Positions 54,535-63,300 of a stretch of DNA of 64,000 nucleotides are shown piece by piece. The notes under the pieces were generated by a model. That model made no database searches. It had not been told where the DNA came from and worked only from the letters and a program-made list of their open reading frames with translations. The DNA lies in NCBI RefSeq assembly GCF_030816195.1, contig NZ_JAUSXS010000001.1, positions 2,875,501-2,939,500 on the forward strand, written 5' to 3'. Numbering within the stretch: position 1 is the first letter of the stretch; each line of letters begins with the position of its first letter. The stretch is from Pseudomonas sp. W4I3. Its GTDB lineage: Bacteria > Pseudomonadota > Gammaproteobacteria > Pseudomonadales > Pseudomonadaceae. A program made the translations under genes and the position numbers.

Positions 54535-56064
54535 ATGAACATCGCCAATTGGTTGCACGATACCCAGCGTCGCGATCCGCAACGCCCGGCCCTGTTCGAG
54601 GGCTCCCGGCAAGTGGCCGACTACGCCACCTTCACCGCCCATGTGCGCCAGCGCGCCGCGCACCTGGTGGACCAGCACGGCTTGCAGCCAGGCGATGCGG
54701 TGGCGGTGCTGATGAAAAACAGCTGCGACTACCTGGAGTTGCTCTACGCCATCTGGTGGATGGGCGCGGTGGTGGTTCCGATCAACGCCAAGCTGCACCC
54801 GACCGAAGCGGCGTGGATCGCCGATAACGCCGAGGCACGCTTGATCTTTACCGATGGCGGCCGGGTGTTTTCATCGCGGGATCTGCCGGTGCGCTGCACC
54901 GAGCTCGATGGTCACGTGCTGCCGCCGAACCGGGGCTGGCCGACCCTGGAGCAACCGGTGCCGCGCCAAGACCATGACCTTGCCTGGCTGTTCTACACCT
55001 CCGGCACCACCGGACGTTCCAAGGGTGTGATGCTGTCCCATGGCAACCTGATCGCGATGTCGTTGTGTTACGCCACCGATGTCGACCCGGTGAGTGCCGA
55101 CGATGCTGCGCTGTACGCCGCGCCGATGTCCCATGGCGCCGGGCTCTACAACTTCATCCATGTACGCTGCGGTGCGCGGCATGTGGTGCCGGCGTCCAAC
55201 GGCTTTGACGCTGCCGAACTGTTTGGCCTGGCGGCCAAGCTGGGCAGTGTTTCACTGTTTGCCGCGCCCACCATGGTCAAGCGCATGGTCGAGCAGGCGC
55301 GACGCCAGGGCTATGCCGGCGAAGGCATCAAGACCATCGTCTACGGCGGCGGCCCGATGTACCTGGCCGACTTGCGCGACGCCGTCGACACGTTCGGCGC
55401 CCGCCTGGTGCAGATCTACGGCCAGGGCGAGAGCCCGATGACCATCAGCGTGCTGCCCCGCAACCTGATCGCCGACCGCCAACGCCCCGACTGGGCGACC
55501 CTGGCGGCGTCCGTGGGCTATGCGCAGGCCTGCGTGGAAATCCGCATCCTGGATACCCACCGCCAACCGCTGCCGACCGGCGAGCGCGGTGAAATCGCGG
55601 TGCGCGGTGCCACGGTGATGCAGGGTTATTGGCGCAATCCGCAGGCTACCGGCCAAACCCTGGTCGATGGCTGGCTGCTCACGGGCGATATCGGGTTTCT
55701 CAACCCCGCCGGCTACCTGACCCTCACGGATCGCTCCAAGGACGTGATCATCAGCGGCGGCAGTAATGTGTACCCGCGTGAAGTCGAGGAAGTGCTGGCC
55801 CAGCATCCGCAGGTGTTCGAAGTGTGCGTGGTGGGCGAGCCGGACCCGCAATGGGGTGAGTCGGTGGTGGCGTTCGTGGTGACGCGCAGCGGCGAGCCCC
55901 TCGACGAAGGCGATCTTACGGCGTGGTTTCTGACGCGCATGGCGTCGTTCAAGAAACCGAAAAAATACGTGTGGCGCAGCGATTTGCCCAAGAACAGCTA
56001 CGGCAAGGTGCTCAAGACCGACTTGCGGCAGTGGTTGAAAGCAGCGACTATCGCCGCGCTTTAA
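54535..56064 (+). CDS. AMP-dependent acyl-CoA synthetase
   Basis: The 509-residue adenylate-forming enzyme shows LFYTSGTTGRSKGVMLSHGN (P-loop), YGQGESPM, LLTGDIGFL, DRSKDVIISGGSNVYPREVEEVL and the catalytic Lys in KNSYGKVLK. It activates a carboxylic acid to its CoA ester. Position between thiolase and MFS genes suggests an imported acid; the exact one (short, branched or aromatic) is not clear. Confidence 0.94.
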   Translation: MNIANWLHDTQRRDPQRPALFEGSRQVADYATFTAHVRQRAAHLVDQHGLQPGDAVAVLMKNSCDYLELLYAIWWMGAVVVPINAKLHPTEAAWIADNAEARLIFTDGGRVFSSRDLPVRCTELDGHVLPPNRGWPTLEQPVPRQDHDLAWLFYTSGTTGRSKGVMLSHGNLIAMSLCYATDVDPVSADDAALYAAPMSHGAGLYNFIHVRCGARHVVPASNGFDAAELFGLAAKLGSVSLFAAPTMVKRMVEQARRQGYAGEGIKTIVYGGGPMYLADLRDAVDTFGARLVQIYGQGESPMTISVLPRNLIADRQRPDWATLAASVGYAQACVEIRILDTHRQPLPTGERGEIAVRGATVMQGYWRNPQATGQTLVDGWLLTGDIGFLNPAGYLTLTDRSKDVIISGGSNVYPREVEEVLAQHPQVFEVCVVGEPDPQWGESVVAFVVTRSGEPLDEGDLTAWFLTRMASFKKPKKYVWRSDLPKNSYGKVLKTDLRQWLKAATIAAL

Positions 56065-56097
56065 CATGGATCGACAAACAGACAAGGAGTCCCCTCG

Positions 56098-57417
56098 ATG
56101 GGCAATCACGCGCAAGACACCGTCCGCAAGCGCCGCCGCGCGTTTCTCGGTGCCACCTCCGGCCACTTGATCGAGTGGTACGACTACGGCGTCTACGGCT
56201 TTCTTGCCGTGTATATCGGCCAGGCGTTTTTCGTCTCCGACGACCCCACCACCAGCCTGCTGGCCAGTTTTGCCGCGTTCGCCCTGAGCTTCTTCATCCG
56301 GCCGTTGGGCGGGCTGTTCTTCGGCCCGCTGGCGGATAAGATCGGCCGACGCAAAACCCTGATCATGGCGCTGGTGATGATGACCGGCTCCACGGTGATG
56401 CTGGGCTTGCTGCCGACCTACGCCACCCTGGGCATCGCCGCCCCGATCCTGCTGATCCTGGTGCGTTGTGTGCAAGGCTTCTCGGCCGGCGGTGAGATCG
56501 GTACGGTAACCAGCTTTATTTCCGAGTACGCCGGCCCTGGCCGGCGCGGCTTTGCCACCTGCTGGCTGATGGTCACGGCCGTGCTTGGCCTGTTGCTGGG
56601 CGGCGCCGTGGCCAACGGTATGACCTGGGTGCTGGGTACCGACGTCATGCAGGAATGGGCCTGGCGCGTGCCGTTCCTGATCGCAGCACCCCTGGGCTTC
56701 ATTTCCATGTACATCCGCCTCAAGCTCGAAGACAGCCCTGAGTTCCTCGCCTTGCAGCGCGCCGGGCAAACCTCTCGTGCACCGCTGCGCGAAGTCTGGC
56801 AGTGGAAGCGCGCCATCGCCCTGGTGTTTTTCATCATCACCTTGCACAGCTCGATCTTCTACCTGGTGTTGACCTTCGCCTCGACCTACATGGCCAAGAT
56901 CCTCAAGTTCGACAGCGGCACCACCTTGCTCTACGTCTTCGTCGCCAGTTTCTCGGCCGCCTTCGTCATGCCGTTCGGCGGCGCGTTCACTGATAAATAC
57001 GGGCGCAAGCCGTTTTTGATGGTGATCGGCACATTGGCGACCCTGGCGATGTTCTGGCTGTTCAAGATGGCCCCGACCGCCACGCCGGCGAAGTTCTTCG
57101 CGCCACTGATGGCGGTGGCGATCCTGTTCGGCCTGTACGCCTCGTCCACCTACGCACTGATGAGCGAACTGCTGCCCACGCGCATCCGTTCCACCGGGAT
57201 TGCCGTGGCCTACAACGTGCCGGTTGCCGTATTCGGGGGCAGCGCGCCGCTGATCTCCACCTGGCTGATCAAGGTGACCGGCGACATCACCTCGCCGTGG
57301 TACTTCTATGTGGCGACCGGGGTGGTGTCGCTCATCGCCTTGGTGCTGCTGCGCAAGGAGGATTTTGTGGCCAGCGGCACTCCGGTGTCAGTGCCTGCGG
57401 GGGCGGCATTGGCCTGA
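56098..57417 (+). CDS. MFS transporter, metabolite:H+ symporter type
   Basis: The 439-residue protein has 12 helices and MHS-family motifs: GHLIEWYDYGVYGFLAVYIGQAFF, FFIRPLGGLFFGPLADKIGRRKTL, RCVQGFSAGGEIGTVTSFISEYA and SELLPTRIRSTGIAVAYNV. The family imports carboxylates such as shikimate, 2-oxoglutarate and protocatechuate. AAGGAG precedes ATG 56098. As the third gene after ligase and thiolase it likely imports the operon's acid. Confidence 0.92.
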   Translation: MGNHAQDTVRKRRRAFLGATSGHLIEWYDYGVYGFLAVYIGQAFFVSDDPTTSLLASFAAFALSFFIRPLGGLFFGPLADKIGRRKTLIMALVMMTGSTVMLGLLPTYATLGIAAPILLILVRCVQGFSAGGEIGTVTSFISEYAGPGRRGFATCWLMVTAVLGLLLGGAVANGMTWVLGTDVMQEWAWRVPFLIAAPLGFISMYIRLKLEDSPEFLALQRAGQTSRAPLREVWQWKRAIALVFFIITLHSSIFYLVLTFASTYMAKILKFDSGTTLLYVFVASFSAAFVMPFGGAFTDKYGRKPFLMVIGTLATLAMFWLFKMAPTATPAKFFAPLMAVAILFGLYASSTYALMSELLPTRIRSTGIAVAYNVPVAVFGGSAPLISTWLIKVTGDITSPWYFYVATGVVSLIALVLLRKEDFVASGTPVSVPAGAALA

Positions 57418-57478
57418 CGGGTGGGGCGTTGCATCGGCGCTCCAACTGCGCCAGGCTTGGTAGCCTCATCCTTTCGGA

Positions 57479-58078
57479 ATGATTTGCGTGCAGGCTACCC
57501 GTTTGACCCTGATTTGCCATGCGGCCACGCCGTCGCTGAAACACTCGCGCTTTGCCGATGACGAGTCGCTGCTGATGGACTGGCAAGGCGCGGCGCTGTC
57601 TTTGTCGAGCGGTTACGTAGCGTCTGCGCGCCTGCTGTGCGGGCCGGAGGCGCGAACGCGGCAGACGGCGGGTTTGTTCGGTGAACAGCCGCGCATCGAA
57701 CCGGCCCTGCGCGACGTGGACCTCGGGCGCTGGAAAGGCCAGGCTCTGCGCGACCTCGATAGCGGCGAACTGAACGCCTGGCTCACCGACAGCGCCCATG
57801 CGCCCCATGGCGGCGAGTCGGTAGAGCAGCTGTGCACGCGGGTCGGGCTTTGGATGAAGTCCCTTGAGAGCCAGCCCGGTCATGTGCTGGCGGTGACCCA
57901 CCCGTTTGTAATGCGTGCCGCGCTGTTGTACGTCATGCAGTGTCCCGTCTCGATGTTCTACCTGATCGACGTGGAACCGCTGTCGCGCACCGAACTGCGC
58001 TTCAACGCGGTGTGGCGTCTGCGCCTGGAAACTCACGCCTTGGGCCCTGATCATGGCAAAATTCACGCCCCGCACTGA
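57479..58078 (+). CDS. Histidine phosphatase superfamily protein
   Basis: The 199-residue protein resembles phosphoglycerate-mutase-like phosphatases: TLICHAATPSLKHSRF replaces the usual RHG catalytic motif (Arg is missing), with later GPEARTRQTAGLF, LGRWKGQAL, PHGGESVEQL and VTHPFVMRAALL. Loss of the RHG arginine makes activity doubtful. It stands nine bases upstream of cobF, and an alpha-ribazole-phosphatase-like origin is possible. The start could also be GTG at 57488. Confidence 0.75.
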   Translation: MICVQATRLTLICHAATPSLKHSRFADDESLLMDWQGAALSLSSGYVASARLLCGPEARTRQTAGLFGEQPRIEPALRDVDLGRWKGQALRDLDSGELNAWLTDSAHAPHGGESVEQLCTRVGLWMKSLESQPGHVLAVTHPFVMRAALLYVMQCPVSMFYLIDVEPLSRTELRFNAVWRLRLETHALGPDHGKIHAPH

Positions 58079-58087
58079 GAGCAACCC

Positions 58088-58843
58088 ATGAAACGCATCC
58101 TGATCATCGGCATTGGCGCCGGCAACCCTGACTACATCACGATGCAGGCCGTGAAGGCACTGAACCGCACCGACGTGTTTTTCCTGATGGACAAAGGCCA
58201 GAGCAAGGACAAGCTGATCGACCTGCGCCGCGAAATCTGCGAAACCTACATCACCGAACCCGGCTATCGCTTCGTTGAAGCGGACTGCCCTGAGCGCGTG
58301 CGTGGCGACATCGACTACACCACCGCCGTGCGCGACCTGAACCGCGACAAGCAGCACACCTTCGAACGCATGATCAACGAGGAAATGGCCGACGGCGAAG
58401 TGGGGGCGTTTCTGGCCTGGGGTGACCCGGCGTTGTATGACAGCACCATCCGTATTTTGCAGGCGATCCTTGCCGAGGGCCGCTGTGAATTCGAATTCGA
58501 GGTGATCCCCGGTATCACCAGTGTGCAGGCGCTGGCGGCGCAGCATAAGGTGGCGTTGAACCGTATCGGCAAGTCCGTTGAAATCACCACCGGGCGCCGC
58601 CTGGCGGCGGGGCAGGCGAGTGATGCCGACACCCTGGTGGTGATGCTCGATGCCGAAGACTCCTACCGCAGCGTGGCGGATCAGGACCTGGATATCTATT
58701 GGGGCGCCTACCTGGGCACGCCGGACGAGATCCTGATCAGCGGCAAAGTCGCTGAGGTCGCCGAACACATCCAACGCGTGCGCAAGGCTGCGCGGCTCGC
58801 CAATGGCTGGATCATGGACACCTATATGTTGCGCAAACCCTGA
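58088..58843 (+). CDS. cobF: Precorrin-6A synthase (deacetylating)
   Basis: The 251-residue SAM-dependent methyltransferase matches CobF of the aerobic cobalamin pathway: RILIIGIGAGNPDYITMQAVKAL, FFLMDKGQSKDKLIDLRREIC, LAWGDPALYDSTIRIL and VIPGITSVQALAAQHKVALNRIG. It methylates precorrin-5 at C1 with loss of acetate. It is detached from other cob genes, which are not in this window, as is common in Pseudomonas. Confidence 0.95.
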   Translation: MKRILIIGIGAGNPDYITMQAVKALNRTDVFFLMDKGQSKDKLIDLRREICETYITEPGYRFVEADCPERVRGDIDYTTAVRDLNRDKQHTFERMINEEMADGEVGAFLAWGDPALYDSTIRILQAILAEGRCEFEFEVIPGITSVQALAAQHKVALNRIGKSVEITTGRRLAAGQASDADTLVVMLDAEDSYRSVADQDLDIYWGAYLGTPDEILISGKVAEVAEHIQRVRKAARLANGWIMDTYMLRKP

Positions 58844-58855
58844 GGGATGGTTCCT

Positions 58856-59575
58856 ATGTTCAAACTGCTCGCTCTCGCGCTGACCTTGCTGGCCGGTGTC
58901 GCCCACGCCGATTCCGACCTGCACACCGACTTGCCGCTGTCTTACCTGGAGCAGACCCAGGGCGATGCACGCAACCAACCGCTGGTGATTTTCCTGCATG
59001 GTTTTGGCAGCAACGAAGAGGACCTGTTCGGCATCAAGGATGCGCTGCCTTCCACCTGGACCTACCTGTCGGTGCGTGCGCCGATGCCGGTGGAGCCGCG
59101 CGGCTATCGCTGGTTTACCAAGACCCCCGGTGACGGTGATTACGATGGGGTGACGGCTGATCTGCAAAGCAGCGCCAGGCTGATTGAAGACTTTGTCGGC
59201 AAGGCCACCGCCAAGTACCACACCCAAAGTGATCGGGTGTTCCTGGTGGGGTTCAGCCAGGGTGCGATCATGTCCTATGAGGTGGGCTTGCGCAGGCCCG
59301 AGCTGCTGCGCGGGATTGCGGCGCTGAGCGGCAGCGTGTTGCCGGTGCTCAAGGCTGAGCTCAAGCCGAATGAGGCGCTGGGGAAGCTGGCGATCTTTAT
59401 CGGGCACGGCACCTTGGACCAGGCGCTGCCATATGCGTCAGGGACGCGGGCCAACGAGGTGCTCGAAGGCATCGGCTTGAAGCCGCAGTTTCATGGTTAT
59501 CCGGGGATGAACCATACGATCAGCGAGGCCGAAATCCAGGACCTGAAGACCTGGCTGCAAGAAAGCCTCAAATAA
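58856..59575 (+). CDS. Exported alpha/beta hydrolase (phospholipase/carboxylesterase type)
   Basis: The 239-residue protein has a signal peptide (MFKLLALALTLLAGVAHA) and the phospholipase/carboxylesterase catalytic set: oxyanion FLHGFGSNEEDL, Ser in GFSQGAIMSYE, Asp in GHGTLDQALP and His in GMNHTISEAE. It is predicted periplasmic. An ATG at 58847 would add three residues. It is close downstream of cobF but probably unrelated in function. Confidence 0.9.
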   Translation: MFKLLALALTLLAGVAHADSDLHTDLPLSYLEQTQGDARNQPLVIFLHGFGSNEEDLFGIKDALPSTWTYLSVRAPMPVEPRGYRWFTKTPGDGDYDGVTADLQSSARLIEDFVGKATAKYHTQSDRVFLVGFSQGAIMSYEVGLRRPELLRGIAALSGSVLPVLKAELKPNEALGKLAIFIGHGTLDQALPYASGTRANEVLEGIGLKPQFHGYPGMNHTISEAEIQDLKTWLQESLK

Positions 59576-59589
59576 GCACGGTATGAAAA

Positions 59590-59679
59590 ATGTGGGAGGG
59601 GGCTTGCTCCCGATGGCGGTCTGTCAGTTAAAGAATTGCTGACTGTCATACCGCAATCGGGAGCAAGCCCCCTCCCACA
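59590..59679. repeat. REPIN, GTGGGAGGGGGCTTGC class
   Basis: Inverted arms ATGTGGGAGGGGGCTTGC and GCAAGCCCCCTCCCACA with CTGTCAG/CTGACTG inner pairing, in the convergent gap after the esterase gene. Confidence 0.9.
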
Positions 59680-59691
59680 GGGGGTTTGTGG

Positions 59692-60246
59692 TTATTTACC
59701 AGCGGTAATCTGCTTCACCAGTGCCGCATGGCCCTTCACATCGTCGGCCCGGGAAATTGCCTGGATCACCAGCAGGTGATTGCCCGAGCCGCCGAGGAAC
59801 GTGGAGTTCAAGGTCTTGCCACCGCCTTGCGTGGCGGTGCTGTCGACCTGGCGCAGGCCAAGGCCCTTGAAGGTCAGTTTTTTCTCGTTGAGTTTCTTGA
59901 AGTCGGGCAGGGCGGCGCTCTGGTTCTTGACGAAATCGTTCACCGCGCCATCAAGGAATTTCGCGTCGTTATCCTGGATCGTGACCTCGTCGTTGCGCAC
60001 GGTTTCGGCGACGATCACCACACTTTTCGTGGTGGCGTTGGCGTACAGGGTGCCTTGGGTATCGGCGGTGCCGTCTTCAGCCTTGCCGGAAGGCAGGACG
60101 TCGGCGGTGTAGGCCTTGGGCAAGCTGAAGGTGAACTTGCCGCCCAGGGTAGAGAGGGTTTGCGTGGCCGGTTTGGTGGCGGCAAGTACGCTGCCGGCGG
60201 TCAGCGCGAGGGCCAGCAGCACTGCAGTCTTGGTGAAGGTGGCCAT
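59692..60246 (-). CDS. Small periplasmic protein of unknown function
   Basis: The 184-residue protein has a clear signal peptide (cut near AAT, about residue 24). The mature part has alternating strands and helices (GGKFTFSLPKAYTADVL, SGNHLLVIQAISRADDVKGHAALVKQITAGK), reminiscent of PsbP/DcrB-like lipoprotein folds, but I cannot assign a family or function. It is followed upstream on the map by the antiporter gene, 72 bases away. Confidence 0.75.
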   Translation of the reverse strand: MATFTKTAVLLALALTAGSVLAATKPATQTLSTLGGKFTFSLPKAYTADVLPSGKAEDGTADTQGTLYANATTKSVVIVAETVRNDEVTIQDNDAKFLDGAVNDFVKNQSAALPDFKKLNEKKLTFKGLGLRQVDSTATQGGGKTLNSTFLGGSGNHLLVIQAISRADDVKGHAALVKQITAGK

Positions 60247-60318
60247 GAAGCGCTCCAGAGATGAACGAAATTGCGGCGTATTCTGTCAGAAAATTCGCAA
60301 TATCGTTCATCTTCAGCC

Positions 60319-62127
60319 TCACACCTTGTCGGACTCTTCCTGGAGCCGATCCATCTCAAACAACCGCGCCAGTTCCGTACGGGCTTCCTGGGCGCTCTGC
60401 ATAAGTTTGGCCGCATCGTCATACACCGCGTGCTGCGCGGCGAGGACTTGCTGGTCATGGGTTTTGAAGCGGTCGATGCGCGCGTCGGCCTGGGCCTGGC
60501 TCAAACCGAGACCGACCAGGGTGCGGCGGCTCATTTCCAGGCTGGAGTAAAAGGTTTCCCGCACCGGTGAGGCGTCCAGGTCCACCAGACGGTGTACGTG
60601 TTGGCGGTTACGCGCGCGGGCGATGATCTTCATGTGCGGGTAGAGGTTGCGCACCAGCTCGGCGGTCTTGATGTTGATTTCCGGATCATCCATGGCGATC
60701 ACGAAGAATTCCGCCTGGTCGACCTTGGCCGCATGCAGGATTTCCGGGCGTTGCGGGTCGCCGTAGAACACCGGCATACCGCCGAAGCTGCGGGTCAGTT
60801 CGATGGTTTCCACCGAGGTGTCGAGGGCGATGAACGAAATGTTCTGCGCACGCAGGATTCGCGCGACGATCTGGCCCATCCGCCCCATGCCGGCAATCAC
60901 CACGCGCGGTGCGTCGCCTTCGATGGCGCGGTATTCCTCGGGCACTTCCACCGGCTTGGCCTTGGACCTGAACAGCTTCGGGCACACCAACAGCAGCAGC
61001 GGTGTCACGGCCATGGACAGGGTGATGGTCAGCACCAGCACATCGTAAAGGTGCGGTTCGAACAGGCCCTGGTCGCGGCCGATCTTGAACACCACGAAGG
61101 CAAATTCGCCCCCTGCTGCCAGCACCACGCCCAGGCGCAGGGCGCTTTCACGGTTGAGCTCACCCGCCATGCGACCCACGGCGTACAGCAGGGGCAATTT
61201 CAATCCGATCAGCAGCAAGGTCAGCCCGATTACCACCAGCGGTGCGCTGAGCAGCAGGCTGAGGTTGGCGCCCATGCCCACGCTCATGAAAAACAGCCCC
61301 AGCAGCAGGCCCTTGAACGGCTCGATCTGAGATTCCAGTTCGTGGCGGTATTCCGAGTCCGCCAGCAGCAGCCCGGCAAGGAAGGCGCCGAGGGCCATGG
61401 ACACGCCCACCAGTTCCATCAGCCAGGCGGTGCCGATCACCACCAGCAGCGCGGTGGCGGTGGACACTTCGCGCAGGCCGGTCTTGGCGACGATACGAAA
61501 CACCGGGCGCAACAGATAGCGCCCACCGATGATCACCACGGCGATGCTGCCGAGGATCTGCAGCACGTGCTGTACGCCCTGGGCTTCGGTGGTCGGATGA
61601 TCGCTGCCGGCCAGCAGCGGCACCATGGCGATCAACGGGATGGCCGCGATGTCCTGGAACAATAGGATCGCAAAGGCCAGGCGCCCATGGGGCTGGTTGA
61701 GTTCCTTGCGCTCGGCCAGGCTTTGCAGGCCAAACGCAGTGGAGGACAACGCCAGGCCCAGGCCCAGCACAATCGCGCTGTTCCATGACTGGCCAAACAG
61801 CCACAGCGCCACCGCGCCCATCACCAGCCCGGTGAGCAGCACCTGGGCCAGGCCGACACCGAATACCGCCTTGCGCATCACCCATAACCGCTTGGGCGAA
61901 AGCTCCAGGCCGATGATAAACAGCAACAGCACCACGCCCAATTCAGAAAACTGCGCCACGCTTTGCGGGTTGCGCACCAGGCCCAACACCGAGGGGCCGA
62001 TGATCACGCCGGCGAACAGATAGCCCAGCACCGCGCCCAGTTGCAGGCGCTTGGCCAACGGCACGGTGAGCACGGCGGCGAAGAGGAACACCACCGCTAC
62101 TTGTAACAGGTTGCCTTCATGGGGCAT
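60319..62127 (-). CDS. CPA2-family cation:proton antiporter with RCK domain (KefB/KefC-like)
   Basis: The 602-residue protein has about 12-13 membrane helices (residues 1-390; RLQLGAVLGYLFAGVIIGPSVLGL, ALSSTAFGLQSLAE, LGAFLAGLLLADSEYRHELESQIEPFKGLLLGLFFMSVGM) then a TrkA-N/RCK domain with nucleotide site VVIAGMGRMGQIVARIL. This is the glutathione-gated K+/H+ efflux family, protective during electrophile stress. No KefF/KefG partner is present nearby. ATG 62127 is taken since MPHEGNLLQ begins the family sequence; ATG 62139 is also possible. Confidence 0.92.
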   Translation of the reverse strand: MPHEGNLLQVAVVFLFAAVLTVPLAKRLQLGAVLGYLFAGVIIGPSVLGLVRNPQSVAQFSELGVVLLLFIIGLELSPKRLWVMRKAVFGVGLAQVLLTGLVMGAVALWLFGQSWNSAIVLGLGLALSSTAFGLQSLAERKELNQPHGRLAFAILLFQDIAAIPLIAMVPLLAGSDHPTTEAQGVQHVLQILGSIAVVIIGGRYLLRPVFRIVAKTGLREVSTATALLVVIGTAWLMELVGVSMALGAFLAGLLLADSEYRHELESQIEPFKGLLLGLFFMSVGMGANLSLLLSAPLVVIGLTLLLIGLKLPLLYAVGRMAGELNRESALRLGVVLAAGGEFAFVVFKIGRDQGLFEPHLYDVLVLTITLSMAVTPLLLLVCPKLFRSKAKPVEVPEEYRAIEGDAPRVVIAGMGRMGQIVARILRAQNISFIALDTSVETIELTRSFGGMPVFYGDPQRPEILHAAKVDQAEFFVIAMDDPEINIKTAELVRNLYPHMKIIARARNRQHVHRLVDLDASPVRETFYSSLEMSRRTLVGLGLSQAQADARIDRFKTHDQQVLAAQHAVYDDAAKLMQSAQEARTELARLFEMDRLQEESDKV

Positions 62128-62542
62128 TGAGAACTCCATTGTTTGCTTGGATCAGATGCTGATGCTTTCAGGGCGAGGTGGGTGTGGCCTCGGTCCCTGG
62201 GAAAGGGCGCTATTAGAGCGCGTTTTCACATTTTGAAACTTGTATTTTTGATGCAACGGTCAACGGATGTGGCCGTTATCGGGCTGATACGGCCTGGATA
62301 CCAGATCAGCGAAAAGGGCAGGCTGTGCCTGGACTATTCGGGCCAACTTCCACGCAACGACAAGGACCATGCGGTGATGGTGAGTTGCTCCCTCGGTTTC
62401 TGATCAGAGCCGAGTGCCTTGAGCCGCTCGTGGTAGCTGACGAATCCACAAACAATTTCTGCCGATACTCAACTGGCAGACCCCTCACTTCTGAACCTAA
62501 AGTTATGCCCTTGAGTTTATATTCCTTGGGTGGCATATTTGC
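62128..62542. other. 415-base intergenic region without recognisable gene
   Basis: This gap between the antiporter and toxin genes has no convincing coding frame, tRNA or REP element. It is partly AT-richer than its neighbours (62220-62250 and 62440-62530), which fits promoters for the divergent antiporter and HigBA genes. A short frame at 62143-62403 has no recognisable features. Confidence 0.6.
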
Positions 62543-62908
62543 ATGATCTGGGACATTGAATACACGGATGAATTCGGAGATTGGTGGGAAGACCTGGGGG
62601 AGAAGGAACAATCTTCGGTCGCTGCCAGCGTGGATCTGCTGGGCCTGCTGGGTCCGGGGCTTGGTTTTCCCCACAGCAGCGACATCAAGGGCTCTCGCCA
62701 CGGCAATCTGCGCGAATTGCGTATACAGCATGCAGGTCGTCCATACCGAGTGCTGTATGCCTTTGATCCTCGGCGCTGTGCGGTATTGCTGATAGGTGGC
62801 GATAAAACCGCGCAGCATCGTTGGTATGAGGTGCACGTACCCAGGGCAGAAAAGCTGTATGACGTCCATTTGAAAACATTGCGTAGAGAGGGCCCTGACC
62901 ATGGCTAA
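62543..62908 (+). CDS. HigB-type (phage Gp49-like) RelE-superfamily toxin
   Basis: The 121-residue protein has the pattern of HigB/Gp49-like toxins: IEYTDEFGDWWEDLGEKEQSSVAASVDLL, GFPHSSDIKGSRHGNLRELRIQHAGRPYRVLYAFDPRRCAVLLIGGDK. It probably cleaves mRNA at the ribosome. It precedes, and overlaps by eight bases, the HTH antitoxin gene, as expected for toxin-first HigBA pairs. Confidence 0.9.
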   Translation: MIWDIEYTDEFGDWWEDLGEKEQSSVAASVDLLGLLGPGLGFPHSSDIKGSRHGNLRELRIQHAGRPYRVLYAFDPRRCAVLLIGGDKTAQHRWYEVHVPRAEKLYDVHLKTLRREGPDHG

Positions 62909-63206
62909 GAAATTCGCTGACCTTAAAGCGCGCATGACCCCCGAGTCGCGCGCGGAGGCCGAGCAGCTGTACCAACGGCATCTGAAAGAAATGCCGCTGC
63001 ATGAGTTGCGCAAGGCTCAGCAGCTGAGCCAGGAAAGCCTGGCCAAAGCGTTGAATATCAATCAGGCGGCGGTCTCGAAAATGGAGCGTCGCACTGACAT
63101 GTACATCAGCACGTTGCGTGACTACATACGTGCTATGGGTGGAGAGCTGGAAATTATTGCAACGTTTCCCGATGGCCAGGTAAAAATCGACAACTTCGCT
63201 CGCTGA
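62901..63206 (+). CDS. HigA-type XRE-family antitoxin
   Basis: The 101-residue protein has an XRE helix-turn-helix (LRKAQQLSQESLAKALNINQAAVSKMERRTDMYISTLRDYIRAMGGELEIIATFPDG). This long form is the usual partner of Gp49-like toxins. It should neutralise the toxin and repress the operon. Confidence 0.92.
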   Translation: MAKKFADLKARMTPESRAEAEQLYQRHLKEMPLHELRKAQQLSQESLAKALNINQAAVSKMERRTDMYISTLRDYIRAMGGELEIIATFPDGQVKIDNFAR

Positions 63207-63300
63207 AGACCCCTTGTAGGGCGATGTACAGTGTTTTCATCTCGGCTTGATGGGCTCTTTGTTACCATGGCCGTCCCTTGTCACCCGGAGTCACCGGCCC

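Noticed and set aside
57418..57487. Possible cobalamin riboswitch upstream of the phosphatase/cobF pair
   Set aside because: The gap is under 70 bases and shows no B12-box (GCCACTG-like) element.
62143..62403. Short plus-strand frame in the gap before the HigBA pair
   Set aside because: No start-site signal, no recognisable motif and composition like non-coding DNA.
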